Positions 1 to 6,171 are shown, counted from the stretch's first letter. The stretch is 7,214 nucleotides of DNA from an uncultured Clostridia bacterium (GCA_944377765.1 CALWFX010000082.1:1-7214), one strand, 5' to 3'. Made by a program: numbers and translations. Notes: generated by a model from the sequence alone, not told the origin.

Positions 1-30
1 TTAAACCTGTTCGTCCTTGGTAACCACCTA

Positions 31-59
31 TTGAAATTTGTTGTTTTGTGAATTAAAAT
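31..59 (+). promoter_or_regulatory. Candidate sigma-A promoter of the integrase gene
   Basis: TTGAAA at 31-36 and TAAAAT at 54-59 are separated by 17 nt, each one mismatch from the consensus -35 and -10 boxes. The predicted transcript would start near 66, almost on top of the AGGGG ribosome binding site at 66-70, leaving only about ten leader bases before the ATG at 76. In DNA this AT-rich, chance matches are common. Confidence 0.4.
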
Positions 60-75
60 TTCTTTAGGGGATTTT

Positions 76-1254
76 ATGCAAGACAAAAATTTTTATAATG
101 AAGCCGCTGAAGGTTTAAAGAAGATTATTCAGATAAGCCAATATTTGCTGTCAACCTTGTTTGTCAAAGCTGGACGTGAAGAACATAGAGAAAATGAAAA
201 CATTGTTGACTTAGCAAGCAAATCCAAAGTGACCGAAGTTCAGGAGGTCACAATGAAAAGCAATATAAAAAATTTATATCACCGCAAAGATGGACGCTGG
301 GAATATAAAAAACGAAGAAATGGTGAACTCATACGCTTCACAGTTTCAACAAAAGAAGCAGCAATTAAAAAAATTCAAGATATAAAATCAATGCAAGTTC
401 ATAAAAAAAGAACTAATGAGAAAGAAACAGTAATTGGTTGGACAAAATATTGGTTGAATACCTATAAGTCAACTAAAAGTCAAAGCACAAAAAATAATTA
501 TACATCAATCATTAATTTGCATATGCCCAAATTTTTTAAAGATATGAAGTTGCGCCAACTTACTCCAGCAATTCTGCAAGAATTTCTGAACGAGTTCAAT
601 CCCAACAGTCGAGTTGTTGATTACGCATATTTAACCTTGAGACAAAGTTTAAAACAAGCATATATTAATAATAAAATTTCAAGGAATCTAGCAGAAACAA
701 TGATTAAACCGCGAAAAACACAAAAACATAAAAAGACTGCGCTTTCGATGATTGAACAAGAACGCTTTTTAAATATTTTAAAAACCTATGATGAAGATGT
801 CCAATATTTTATGATTTTCAGTCTTATTGCCGGCACACGTAGGCAGGAAACCTGGTCATTTAACCTTGAAGATATTGACGAACAACGAAATAAAATTTAT
901 ATCCATGGAACCAAGACTGAAAGTTCAGAAAGAAAGATTAAAGTAAGCAAATCTTTTATAGAGTTTTTAAAATTGCGAAAAAACAAACCATATTTCACAC
1001 GTCAACCACACTACTATTCAGATATGGCACAGGAAATATATAAAAAAGCAAAAATTGAAGGCAAAACACTTCATGATTTGAGGCACACATGTTCGACAAA
1101 CTTACACTACCTTGGTTGGCCAGATAAAGAGAGACAGGATTATTTGGGACACGCATCAATAGTTATGACAAACGATATTTATACAAATTTGCAGGATGAT
1201 ATTACAAAAGACGAATTAGTTAAATTATATAATAATTTATATTTGCAAATTTGA
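76..1254 (+). CDS. int: Tyrosine recombinase / phage-type integrase
   Basis: This is a site-specific recombinase that would integrate and excise the element by cutting and rejoining DNA through a covalent 3'-phosphotyrosine intermediate. The 392-aa frame contains the whole catalytic set: R255 (in GTRRQE), K280 (in HGTK), H333 and R336 (in HDLRH), H359 (in LGH) and nucleophile Y369. Residues about 60-105 look like an arm-type DNA-binding N-terminal domain (basic, starting NLYHRKDGRWEYK), about 117-205 the core-binding (SAM-like) domain, and about 220-392 the catalytic domain. Two in-frame starts are possible: ATG 76, behind AGGGG, and ATG 253 (M60), behind a perfect AGGAGG with 5-nt spacing. 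The second gives 333 aa, beginning right at the arm-binding domain. Residues 1-59 match no domain I recognise. The stop TGA lies inside a tandem repeat. A tRNA-Lys 3' fragment downstream is the probable target site. Confidence 0.93.
   Translation: MQDKNFYNEAAEGLKKIIQISQYLLSTLFVKAGREEHRENENIVDLASKSKVTEVQEVTMKSNIKNLYHRKDGRWEYKKRRNGELIRFTVSTKEAAIKKIQDIKSMQVHKKRTNEKETVIGWTKYWLNTYKSTKSQSTKNNYTSIINLHMPKFFKDMKLRQLTPAILQEFLNEFNPNSRVVDYAYLTLRQSLKQAYINNKISRNLAETMIKPRKTQKHKKTALSMIEQERFLNILKTYDEDVQYFMIFSLIAGTRRQETWSFNLEDIDEQRNKIYIHGTKTESSERKIKVSKSFIEFLKLRKNKPYFTRQPHYYSDMAQEIYKKAKIEGKTLHDLRHTCSTNLHYLGWPDKERQDYLGHASIVMTNDIYTNLQDDITKDELVKLYNNLYLQI
242..255 (+). promoter_or_regulatory. Internal ribosome binding site and alternative start of the integrase
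   Basis: AGGAGG at 242-247 lies 5 nt before an in-frame ATG at 253-255. It matches the anti-Shine-Dalgarno sequence better than the AGGGG in front of ATG 76. The protein starting here begins MKSNIKNLYHRKDG, a usual opening for integrases of this kind. Either this is the main start, or both are used and two isoforms are made. Confidence 0.55.
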
Positions 1255-1280
1255 CGACCATTTTGACGACCATTTTTGAC
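1251..1280 (+). repeat. Short tandem direct repeat at the end of the integrase gene
   Basis: TTGACGACCATTT occurs at 1251-1263 and again at 1263-1275, followed by a partial copy TTGAC at 1276-1280, giving a period of 12-13 bp. The first copy contains the integrase stop codon. Short direct repeats between an integrase gene and its attachment core are where arm-type Int binding sites are found in Tn916-like and phage systems, so that is the likely role. This role is inferred from position; only the repeat itself is seen. Confidence 0.6.
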
Positions 1281-1344
1281 AAAATCTAAGTATATTAACT
1301 CCTACATCCCTTATAAATACGCATGTATACCATTTTCAAAAAAT

Positions 1345-1389
1345 CTCTTAATCGAAGGGTCCGGGGTTCGAGCCCCCGGCAACCCACCA
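1345..1389 (+). other. tRNA-Lys(CTT) 3'-half remnant; probable attachment site (attR)
   Basis: Bases 1345-1351 form a 7-nt anticodon loop with anticodon CTT (1347-1349). They are followed by the 3' anticodon strand (1352-1356), a 5-nt variable loop, a T arm with stem 1362-1366 paired to 1374-1378 around loop TTCGAGC, the 3' acceptor strand GCAACCC (1379-1385), discriminator A and encoded CCA (1387-1389). The bases upstream of 1345 do not pair with the 3' anticodon strand, and no D arm or 5' acceptor strand (expected GGGTTGC) is present, so this is not a functional tRNA gene. The identity block starting at the anticodon loop and running to CCA is the expected core of an integrase that uses tRNA-Lys as target. 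Confidence 0.82.
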
Positions 1390-1465
1390 AGTATATATTT
1401 TTTATAGTGATTATAAGAGAATAGTGAAACAAAATAATAGTTATTAATCCTAAAAACTTTGATTA

Positions 1466-1497
1466 AAAAAATCTACGAGCTCCTTCGTAGATTTTTT
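1466..1497 (-). terminator. Bidirectional rho-independent terminator after trpS
   Basis: Arms 1466-1478 and 1485-1497 pair over 13 bp around a 6-nt loop, with A6 on the left and T6 on the right, so the hairpin can work on either strand. It sits 3 bp beyond the trpS stop codon. On the plus strand it would also have terminated the original tRNA-Lys transcript. The stretch 1390-1465 between it and the tRNA remnant shows no gene. Confidence 0.88.
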
Positions 1498-1500
1498 AAT

Positions 1501-2493
1501 TTATCTATCTGTTCCGATGGCTTTTCTAACACGAGATAAAACAACTTTGGCAACTTTTTCCGCTTTCATTGCCCCTTCTCTTAAAATTTCATCAACTTCT
1601 TCTTTATGACTCATGTAATAATTAAACTTTTCACGCATTGGTGCAATATAACGATTGGCAACTTCAAAAAGTTGTTTTTTCGCTTCTCCCCAACCAAGTC
1701 CATTTAATAAATCTTGTTCAAACTTGTCCGCTTCCTCTTTTGTGGCAAAAAGCTTATAAAGTTTATTTACAGTGCAGTCTGCATCTTTTGGTTCTCCTGG
1801 CAAGCGACTGTCAGTTACAACTCTCATAATAGATTTTTTAAGTGTTGCTTCGTCAGTGAAAAGTATGATTGTGTTGTTATAACTTTTACTCATTTTTCTT
1901 CCATCAAGCCCAACCAAAGTGTGATTGTTATCATCAATATATTCCATAGGTTCTTTCAAGCATTTGCCATATTTACCGTTAAAATTATGAGCAATATCCC
2001 TTGCAATTTCAATATGTTGTTTTTGGTCAAGCCCAACAGGAACATAATCAACATCATAAAGAAGAATATCTGCAGCCATTAAAATTGGATAATTATATAG
2101 TCCCATATTCACGCCATCATCTTTATCAATTCCTTGTGCTTCATTTTTTTCCACGCATGCTTTATATGCATGAGCTCTATTCATAAGCCCCTTTGGTGTT
2201 ACATTGCAAAGTATCCAATTAAGTTCAAAATCTTCTTTAATATCGCTTTGCCTATAAAAAACAACTTTCTTAGGGTCAAGTCCACAAGCAAGCCATGTGC
2301 ATGCAATATTGTAAAAATACGCTTTCATTTCTTCTTTGCTGTTCAAAGTTGTAAGTGCATGATAATCAGCGATAAAATAATAGCATTCATAATCAGGATT
2401 TTTACTTAACTCAATTGCTGGTTTGATTGCTCCAAAATAGTTTCCAATATGTGCATATCCTGTTGGCTTGATACCTGTTAAAACTCTTTTCAT
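1501..2493 (-). CDS. trpS: Tryptophanyl-tRNA synthetase (class I)
   Basis: This cytoplasmic enzyme activates tryptophan with ATP and charges tRNA-Trp. The 330-aa protein has the usual TrpRS length. Class I signatures are present: HIGN at 15-18 (the HIGH motif, in the GIKPTGYAHIGNY context) and KMSKS at 200-204, preceded by GLDGR. The tryptophan-pocket helix reads YPILMAADILLY at 135-146, where D142 is the position known to contact the indole nitrogen, and VPVGLDQKQH follows at 151-160. The ATG at 2491-2493 is preceded by AGGAGA (2498-2503, reverse strand). The gene has its own promoter and a terminator on either side, so it appears to be a single-gene transcription unit. It is probably the first chromosomal gene beyond the element boundary. 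Confidence 0.97.
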   Translation of the reverse strand: MKRVLTGIKPTGYAHIGNYFGAIKPAIELSKNPDYECYYFIADYHALTTLNSKEEMKAYFYNIACTWLACGLDPKKVVFYRQSDIKEDFELNWILCNVTPKGLMNRAHAYKACVEKNEAQGIDKDDGVNMGLYNYPILMAADILLYDVDYVPVGLDQKQHIEIARDIAHNFNGKYGKCLKEPMEYIDDNNHTLVGLDGRKMSKSYNNTIILFTDEATLKKSIMRVVTDSRLPGEPKDADCTVNKLYKLFATKEEADKFEQDLLNGLGWGEAKKQLFEVANRYIAPMREKFNYYMSHKEEVDEILREGAMKAEKVAKVVLSRVRKAIGTDR

Positions 2494-2515
2494 AATTTCT
2501 CCTAAATTACTTAAA

Positions 2516-2545
2516 ATTTTAGCATTAAAATGATTTTTTTGTCAA
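2516..2545 (-). promoter_or_regulatory. Sigma-A promoter of trpS
   Basis: Read on the minus strand, a perfect -35 TTGACA (2540-2545) and a -10 TAAAAT (2516-2521) are separated by 18 nt. The transcript would start near 2509, giving a leader of about 16 nt that contains the ribosome binding site. This leaves no room for a T-box riboswitch or leader peptide. Confidence 0.72.
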
Positions 2546-2566
2546 GCAAATAAAAATATAGCACAA

Positions 2567-2597
2567 AAAAACTCTATTTAATCTAAATAGAGTTTTT
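2567..2597 (-). terminator. Bidirectional terminator between the XRE regulator and trpS
   Basis: Arms 2567-2580 and 2584-2597 pair over 14 bp around a 3-nt loop. The core is ACTCTATTTA with TAAATAGAGT, flanked by an A run on the left and a T run on the right. It lies 23 nt past the stop codon of the regulator gene and just upstream of the trpS promoter, so it separates the two units. Confidence 0.85.
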
Positions 2598-2620
2598 AAA
2601 AATTATAGAGCCAAATTGTT

Positions 2621-2950
2621 TTATTTCATGCTTTCCATAACTTTAAAAATCAAATCTTTGTTTTCGTCAGACAAATTTCTGAATGCCATTAAAAATTCTT
2701 TCTCTTTTGGATACTCTCTAAAATTTTCACAGAAAAATTCTTCTGGTAAAATTCCGCAAATATTAATAACATCTAACAAATTATCTGCAGGGATATTTAA
2801 TTCGCCCATTTCAAATTTACTGATATAACTTGGAGAAAGTCCCATTCTTTGTGAAAGTTCTCTGGCACTTAATTTTGCTTCATTTCTAAAATATTGAACA
2901 CGCTGAACAATAAATTCTCTATATGCTTTTGGATTTTTATCTTCACTCAT
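2621..2950 (-). CDS. XRE-family helix-turn-helix transcriptional regulator
   Basis: This small (109 aa) cytoplasmic DNA-binding protein has a Cro/C1-type HTH domain at about residues 14-73. The pair of helices is seen as LSARELSQRMGLS followed by PSYISKFEMGELNIP, ending with the usual NLLDVINICGILPEEFF. The C-terminal 30 residues form a short acidic/basic helix (LSDENKDLIFKVMESM), likely for dimerisation; no ligand-binding or peptidase domain is attached. The ATG at 2948-2950 follows AGGTG (2956-2960, reverse strand) by 5 nt. A dyad lies just upstream of the start, so autoregulation is plausible. The target genes are unknown. It sits on the chromosomal side of the tRNA remnant, separated from the element by trpS, so there is no reason to link it to the integrase. 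Confidence 0.9.
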   Translation of the reverse strand: MSEDKNPKAYREFIVQRVQYFRNEAKLSARELSQRMGLSPSYISKFEMGELNIPADNLLDVINICGILPEEFFCENFREYPKEKEFLMAFRNLSDENKDLIFKVMESMK

Positions 2951-2966
2951 AAAAACACCTTCCTTT

Positions 2967-2984
2967 CTAGTTATATTTTACTAG
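2967..2984 (-). promoter_or_regulatory. Inverted repeat upstream of the XRE gene, candidate operator
   Basis: CTAGT at 2967-2971 and ACTAG at 2980-2984 form a perfect 5-bp dyad around 8 A/T bases, 17 nt upstream of the XRE start codon. An 18-bp dyad with an AT-rich centre near the start of an HTH gene is a common form for an autoregulatory operator. The associated promoter is weak: TTGTGA and TAAAAC with an 18-nt spacer lie just upstream on the minus strand. The rest of the 2951-3184 gap is AT-rich and without a gene or a clear terminator. Confidence 0.35.
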
Positions 2985-3105
2985 TTTTAACCTAAAACCC
3001 CATTTACTCACAATGTTAAATTATTAGATTAATAATGCCCTAAAAAGGTAAAAATATACTGTCAGAAATTTATCTTTCCTATGGCTCTTAAAATTTACTA
3101 ATATT

Positions 3106-3147
3106 CAATAAATTTATTGCAATTTATATAAGTAAAGTAAATTTATT
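3106..3147. repeat. A/T palindrome and partial second copy
   Basis: A perfect 14-bp palindrome, CAATAAATTTATTG, lies at 3106-3119, and its central TAAATTTATT recurs at 3138-3147. The two could also pair as a 10-bp all-A/T stem with a 21-nt loop. There is no T tract, so it does not look like a good terminator for the peptidase gene that ends at 3185. It may be no more than base composition. Confidence 0.3.
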
Positions 3148-3184
3148 TAACAGTGTTTTTATGCACAAAACTATTCTTTAATAT

Positions 3185-4642
3185 TTAATTATCTAAAATT
3201 ACTTCTCCACTTAAAAATGCATCAAAGAAACTTTCAAGATTGATTTTTGCTGTTTTTGAAAAAGAGTCTATCAAATCTTCCCCTTTTGCATTTTTATAGC
3301 AATAGGCATCAAAATATTCACTTAAACATTTGAAAAACTTTTTATCTCCAAGAGTTTTTCTTAAACTATCATACATTAAAACACCTTTAGTATAAACACA
3401 GTTGACATATTCAGGTTCTGTTGCAAATTCTTTTAAACTTCTGTTCATGCTTTCACCCACTTCACCATTCACACTTTCATATACATCGACAAACATGCGA
3501 TATGTGTTTTCTGCTCCTAAAATAATATCTTCATATTTAAGCCCAAACTCAGAATGTTTTTCAAAGAAAAGTGCTGTGCTATATTCAGTTAAACTTTCAT
3601 CAAGCCATGCTTCTTGAAATTCATTGTTACCAACAAGCGAATACCACCACTGGTGTGCAAGTTCATGAACAATAACATATCTATAAGTTTCAGCATCAAT
3701 GATTGCATCTGAAATGTAAACTAAGTTAGGATATTCCATTCCACCAAAGCAAAAATTTATTTTAACAACATTAACTACATCATATGGATATTCTCCAAAC
3801 ATTGTTGAAAATTCATCTATAACTAAGCAAGATAACTCCAAATATTCTTCAGCATTTGGGTCATCATAGTAATAATAATTGACCTTTACTCCATTTATTT
3901 CTTGCGATATTACCTCAAATTTTTCTGAAAGAACAAAACAAAAATCTCTTAATTTTTCTCCATTTATACAAGTTGTTTTTTTGCCATTTTCGCTTGTTTC
4001 TTTCACAACATTTCCACTACTTACAAAAGTGTATTTAGCGTCATATGAGATTTCCACATCATAGTTTGCTATATCACTATAAAAAGGGTCGCCATTGCTT
4101 GCAAATTCATTTTCAACAAAACCATTTTCATAAACACAAACAATCGGATAAAAATTTCCAAAGTTTATGGTGTTATTGCCATAACCAAGCCTATGATTTA
4201 TATTTGCCAAATTTACAATATAACTTAAATATATTTCCACTTCTTCGTCTGGGAAAATCTCAGCATCTAATGAAACAGTTAAAATACTTTTCTCTTCATT
4301 CAGTGAAAAATTAGTATCTTTTCCTTCGCTCATTGCTTTTTTTATTTCAATATTACCAAAACTTTCTCCATTTGGATATGCTTTATCTTGTGAAGAAGTG
4401 GAAACGACCTTATTTCCTTCGTTGAATGAATTTGCATACAAAAAAAATTTAATTTCACTTAAAGCATTATCCGATTTATTTTGATAAACCAAAGTTTGCT
4501 CACAAGTTAAAGCGTGCAAATTCTCGTCATAACTGCCAACAATTGAATAATGTGAAATTTCATCATCTTTACTGCTGTTGCATCCAAATAAAAAAATCGG
4601 CAATGCCAAAACTAAAATTAAAAATACTGATAATTTTCTCAT
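3185..4642 (-). CDS. M1-family (gluzincin) aminopeptidase-like lipoprotein
   Basis: This is a zinc metallopeptidase of the M1 type, predicted to be lipid-anchored on the outer face of the cytoplasmic membrane and to trim N-terminal residues from peptides. From the ATG at 4640-4642 the protein is 485 aa. Residues 1-21 are a lipoprotein signal peptide (MRKLSVFLILVLALP, then lipobox LFGC with C21). A beta-rich N-terminal region of about 250 residues follows. The substrate loop GGMEY (300-304) corresponds to the family GxMEN motif. The zinc site is HELAH (326-330) with E349 in WLDE, matching HExxH-x18-E, and Y417 in YTKG is the expected transition-state tyrosine. It is shorter than classical M1 enzymes (600-900 aa) because it lacks the long helical C-terminal domain. 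The frame stays open upstream to 4807, but the signal peptide fixes the start. That start has no recognisable ribosome binding site. It is divergent from the dnaD gene. Confidence 0.9.
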   Translation of the reverse strand: MRKLSVFLILVLALPIFLFGCNSSKDDEISHYSIVGSYDENLHALTCEQTLVYQNKSDNALSEIKFFLYANSFNEGNKVVSTSSQDKAYPNGESFGNIEIKKAMSEGKDTNFSLNEEKSILTVSLDAEIFPDEEVEIYLSYIVNLANINHRLGYGNNTINFGNFYPIVCVYENGFVENEFASNGDPFYSDIANYDVEISYDAKYTFVSSGNVVKETSENGKKTTCINGEKLRDFCFVLSEKFEVISQEINGVKVNYYYYDDPNAEEYLELSCLVIDEFSTMFGEYPYDVVNVVKINFCFGGMEYPNLVYISDAIIDAETYRYVIVHELAHQWWYSLVGNNEFQEAWLDESLTEYSTALFFEKHSEFGLKYEDIILGAENTYRMFVDVYESVNGEVGESMNRSLKEFATEPEYVNCVYTKGVLMYDSLRKTLGDKKFFKCLSEYFDAYCYKNAKGEDLIDSFSKTAKINLESFFDAFLSGEVILDN

Positions 4643-4654
4643 GCAATATTTTAT

Positions 4655-4676
4655 TAATGATAAAATTAAATCATTA
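4655..4676. promoter_or_regulatory. 7-bp dyad in the divergent promoter region
   Basis: TAATGAT at 4655-4661 and ATCATTA at 4670-4676 form a perfect inverted repeat around 8 A/T bases. It lies 13 bp before the peptidase start codon and just upstream of the -35 box of the dnaD promoter, so a protein bound here could affect both directions. No regulator is known; the sequence differs from the dyad at 2967-2984 although the 8-bp spacing is the same. Confidence 0.35.
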
Positions 4677-4684
4677 CTAAAAAC

Positions 4685-4713
4685 TTGTAAAATAAAATTT
4701 TTTATGTTACAAT
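4685..4713 (+). promoter_or_regulatory. Sigma-A promoter of the dnaD-dnaI operon
   Basis: TTGTAA (4685-4690) and TACAAT (4708-4713) are spaced 17 nt apart; the -10 box differs from consensus at one base. Transcription would start near 4720, directly before AAGGAG (4721-4726), giving a leader of about 14 nt to the ATG at 4734. Confidence 0.65.
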
Positions 4714-4733
4714 TTTGCATAAGGAGTTTTGTT

Positions 4734-6170
4734 ATGGCATTTTGTAAACTTTCAGTTGAAGCAGTTGCAAGCAATACAGTAAGTGTTGACAATATATTTA
4801 TTAACAACTATCTGCCTTATGCACCAGATGAATGTGTAAAAGTCTATTTATATGGCTTATATAAATGCCAAGACGCAAGTTCGCTGGATAACACTCTTGA
4901 AAATTTTGCAAACGAGCTTAATATGAAAGAAGAAGATGTTGAAACATGCTTTTATTATTGGCAAGAACAAGGACTTGTGCAAATTCTTGAAGTTATACCT
5001 TTTGAAGTTCGCTATCTTCCTATCACAAATGTTTTAACTCACACAAAAAAATATAATGTCAAAAAGTATGGCACTTTCAACACTCAAGCGCAAGAAATTT
5101 TGTCTGGCAGAATGATTACACCAAAGGAATATGAAGAATATTATTACATAATTGACGAACTTCACATGGAAAAAGAAGCACTTCTTATGATTATCAAATA
5201 TTGCGTTGATACCAAGAAAAGCGAAAACATAAATTATGCCTATATCACAACTGTTGCAAAAGATTTTGTAAATAAAGGCATTAAAACCGCAAAGCAAGTA
5301 GAAGAATATCTCTGCCAACTTGAAGGCTTGCATGAAGGCATTGAAATGGTGTTTAAAACACTTAAATCTAAGAAAATGCCAACACTAACAGAGCGTGCAA
5401 CCTATAAAATGTGGAAAGATGAACTCGGTTTTGATGACAGTGTAATTTTGTATGTCGCTAAAAAACTTAAACGACCAAGTTTTGAATTTTTAGATGTTCA
5501 ATTAAAAAAATACCACTCCATGAAACTCATGAAAGTGGAAGAAATTGAAAATTATGAAAGTGAAAAGAAAGCATCACTTGAAATTGCAAAGAAGATAACC
5601 TCAAATTTAGGATTATACTATGAAAATTTAGAGCCAGTTGTTGACAACTATATCTTTAAATGGTTTAACATTGGATTTTCCATTCCAATGCTGGAACAAA
5701 TTTCAAATTATTGTTTTAAAACCAATGTAAGAACACTTGATGGCATGGATAATGTGCTTGCAAAGTTCAATAAACTTGGAATAATAAGCGAGCAAAGTTT
5801 AAATGAATACTTTAATAGTGTTTTGGCTGTTGATAAGAAAATTAAGCAAATTTTGGAAAAAATTGGCTTGTCAAGAAATGTCAATCAATTTGACAGAGAT
5901 AAATTTAAAGTTTGGACTGATGCTTGGGCTTTACCTGAAGATGTAATTGACTATGCCTGCACCCTTGCACTTGGAAAAGAACAGCCAATGCAATATTTAA
6001 GCACAATTCTTTCTTCCTATCACGATAAAGGAATTAAAACAGTTAATGAAGCAAAATCAGCAAATATTTCTCAACAAAAACCAAACACTAAGAAGTTTAA
6101 TAATGAAAGAGATTATACTCGCGAAGAAATGAACGCGTTGTTCCAGTCAATAGAAGAAATTGAGGTGTAA
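4734..6170 (+). CDS. dnaD: DnaD/DnaB-type replication initiation protein with multiple DDBH2-like repeats
   Basis: This protein is likely a primosome component that helps bring the replicative helicase to DNA together with the loader encoded just downstream. The 478-aa product starts with a winged-helix-like domain (about 1-95; VSVDNIFINNYLPYAPDECVK is typical of the family N-terminus). It then shows about four helical repeats resembling the DDBH2 domain of DnaD/DnaB, at about 121-193, 207-274, 288-360 and 373-440. Each has an aromatic residue followed by a short helix pair and ends with a Y/F-x4-GI or similar turn. The tail ends RDYTREEMNALFQSIEEIE, a pattern seen at the C-terminus of clostridial DnaD-like proteins. 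Bacillus DnaD has one such domain and about 230 aa, so this one is much longer. The start at 4734 is chosen because AAGGAG lies 7 nt upstream; the frame is open back to 4578, but that part overlaps the peptidase gene antisense. Confidence 0.82.
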   Translation: MAFCKLSVEAVASNTVSVDNIFINNYLPYAPDECVKVYLYGLYKCQDASSLDNTLENFANELNMKEEDVETCFYYWQEQGLVQILEVIPFEVRYLPITNVLTHTKKYNVKKYGTFNTQAQEILSGRMITPKEYEEYYYIIDELHMEKEALLMIIKYCVDTKKSENINYAYITTVAKDFVNKGIKTAKQVEEYLCQLEGLHEGIEMVFKTLKSKKMPTLTERATYKMWKDELGFDDSVILYVAKKLKRPSFEFLDVQLKKYHSMKLMKVEEIENYESEKKASLEIAKKITSNLGLYYENLEPVVDNYIFKWFNIGFSIPMLEQISNYCFKTNVRTLDGMDNVLAKFNKLGIISEQSLNEYFNSVLAVDKKIKQILEKIGLSRNVNQFDRDKFKVWTDAWALPEDVIDYACTLALGKEQPMQYLSTILSSYHDKGIKTVNEAKSANISQQKPNTKKFNNERDYTREEMNALFQSIEEIEV

Positions 6171-6171
6171 T

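Larger units (their letters stand above)
1..1389. mobile_element. Right end of an integrative element inserted in a tRNA-Lys gene
   Basis: A complete tyrosine recombinase gene is followed about 90 bp later by a tRNA 3' half that has no 5' half. This arrangement is known for prophages, genomic islands and integrative conjugative elements that recombine within the 3' part of tRNA genes. Because the remnant is on the plus strand and ordinary housekeeping genes follow it, I infer that the element extends leftwards out of the window, with an intact tRNA-Lys at its far end. No structural, conjugation or cargo gene is visible, so the class of element cannot be decided. The right boundary is placed at the end of the tRNA CCA; the left boundary is simply the window edge. 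Confidence 0.68.

Noticed and set aside
1..51. End of an upstream gene (frame open from 1 to the TGA at 49-51)
   Set aside because: Only 16 codons are visible, with no recognisable sequence. Another frame closes at 21, so neither can be told from chance.
1290..1389. Complete tRNA gene
   Set aside because: Only the part from the anticodon loop onward is present. Upstream bases do not form the 5' anticodon strand, D arm or 5' acceptor strand.
1714..2409. Several open frames on the plus strand inside the trpS region
   Set aside because: They lie antisense to a strongly supported synthetase gene, lack ribosome binding sites and have the low-complexity F/I/K-rich composition of shadow frames.
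3106..3147. Terminator for the peptidase gene
   Set aside because: The possible stem is all A/T with a 21-nt loop and no T tract on the minus strand.
4578..4733. 52-residue upstream extension of the DnaD-like protein
   Set aside because: A good promoter at 4685-4713 and AAGGAG at 4721 point to ATG 4734; the extension is antisense to the peptidase signal peptide and reads as basic low-complexity sequence.
4643..4807. 55-residue upstream extension of the peptidase
   Set aside because: The lipoprotein signal peptide begins exactly at the ATG at 4642, and the extension would run over the dnaD promoter and its start on the other strand.
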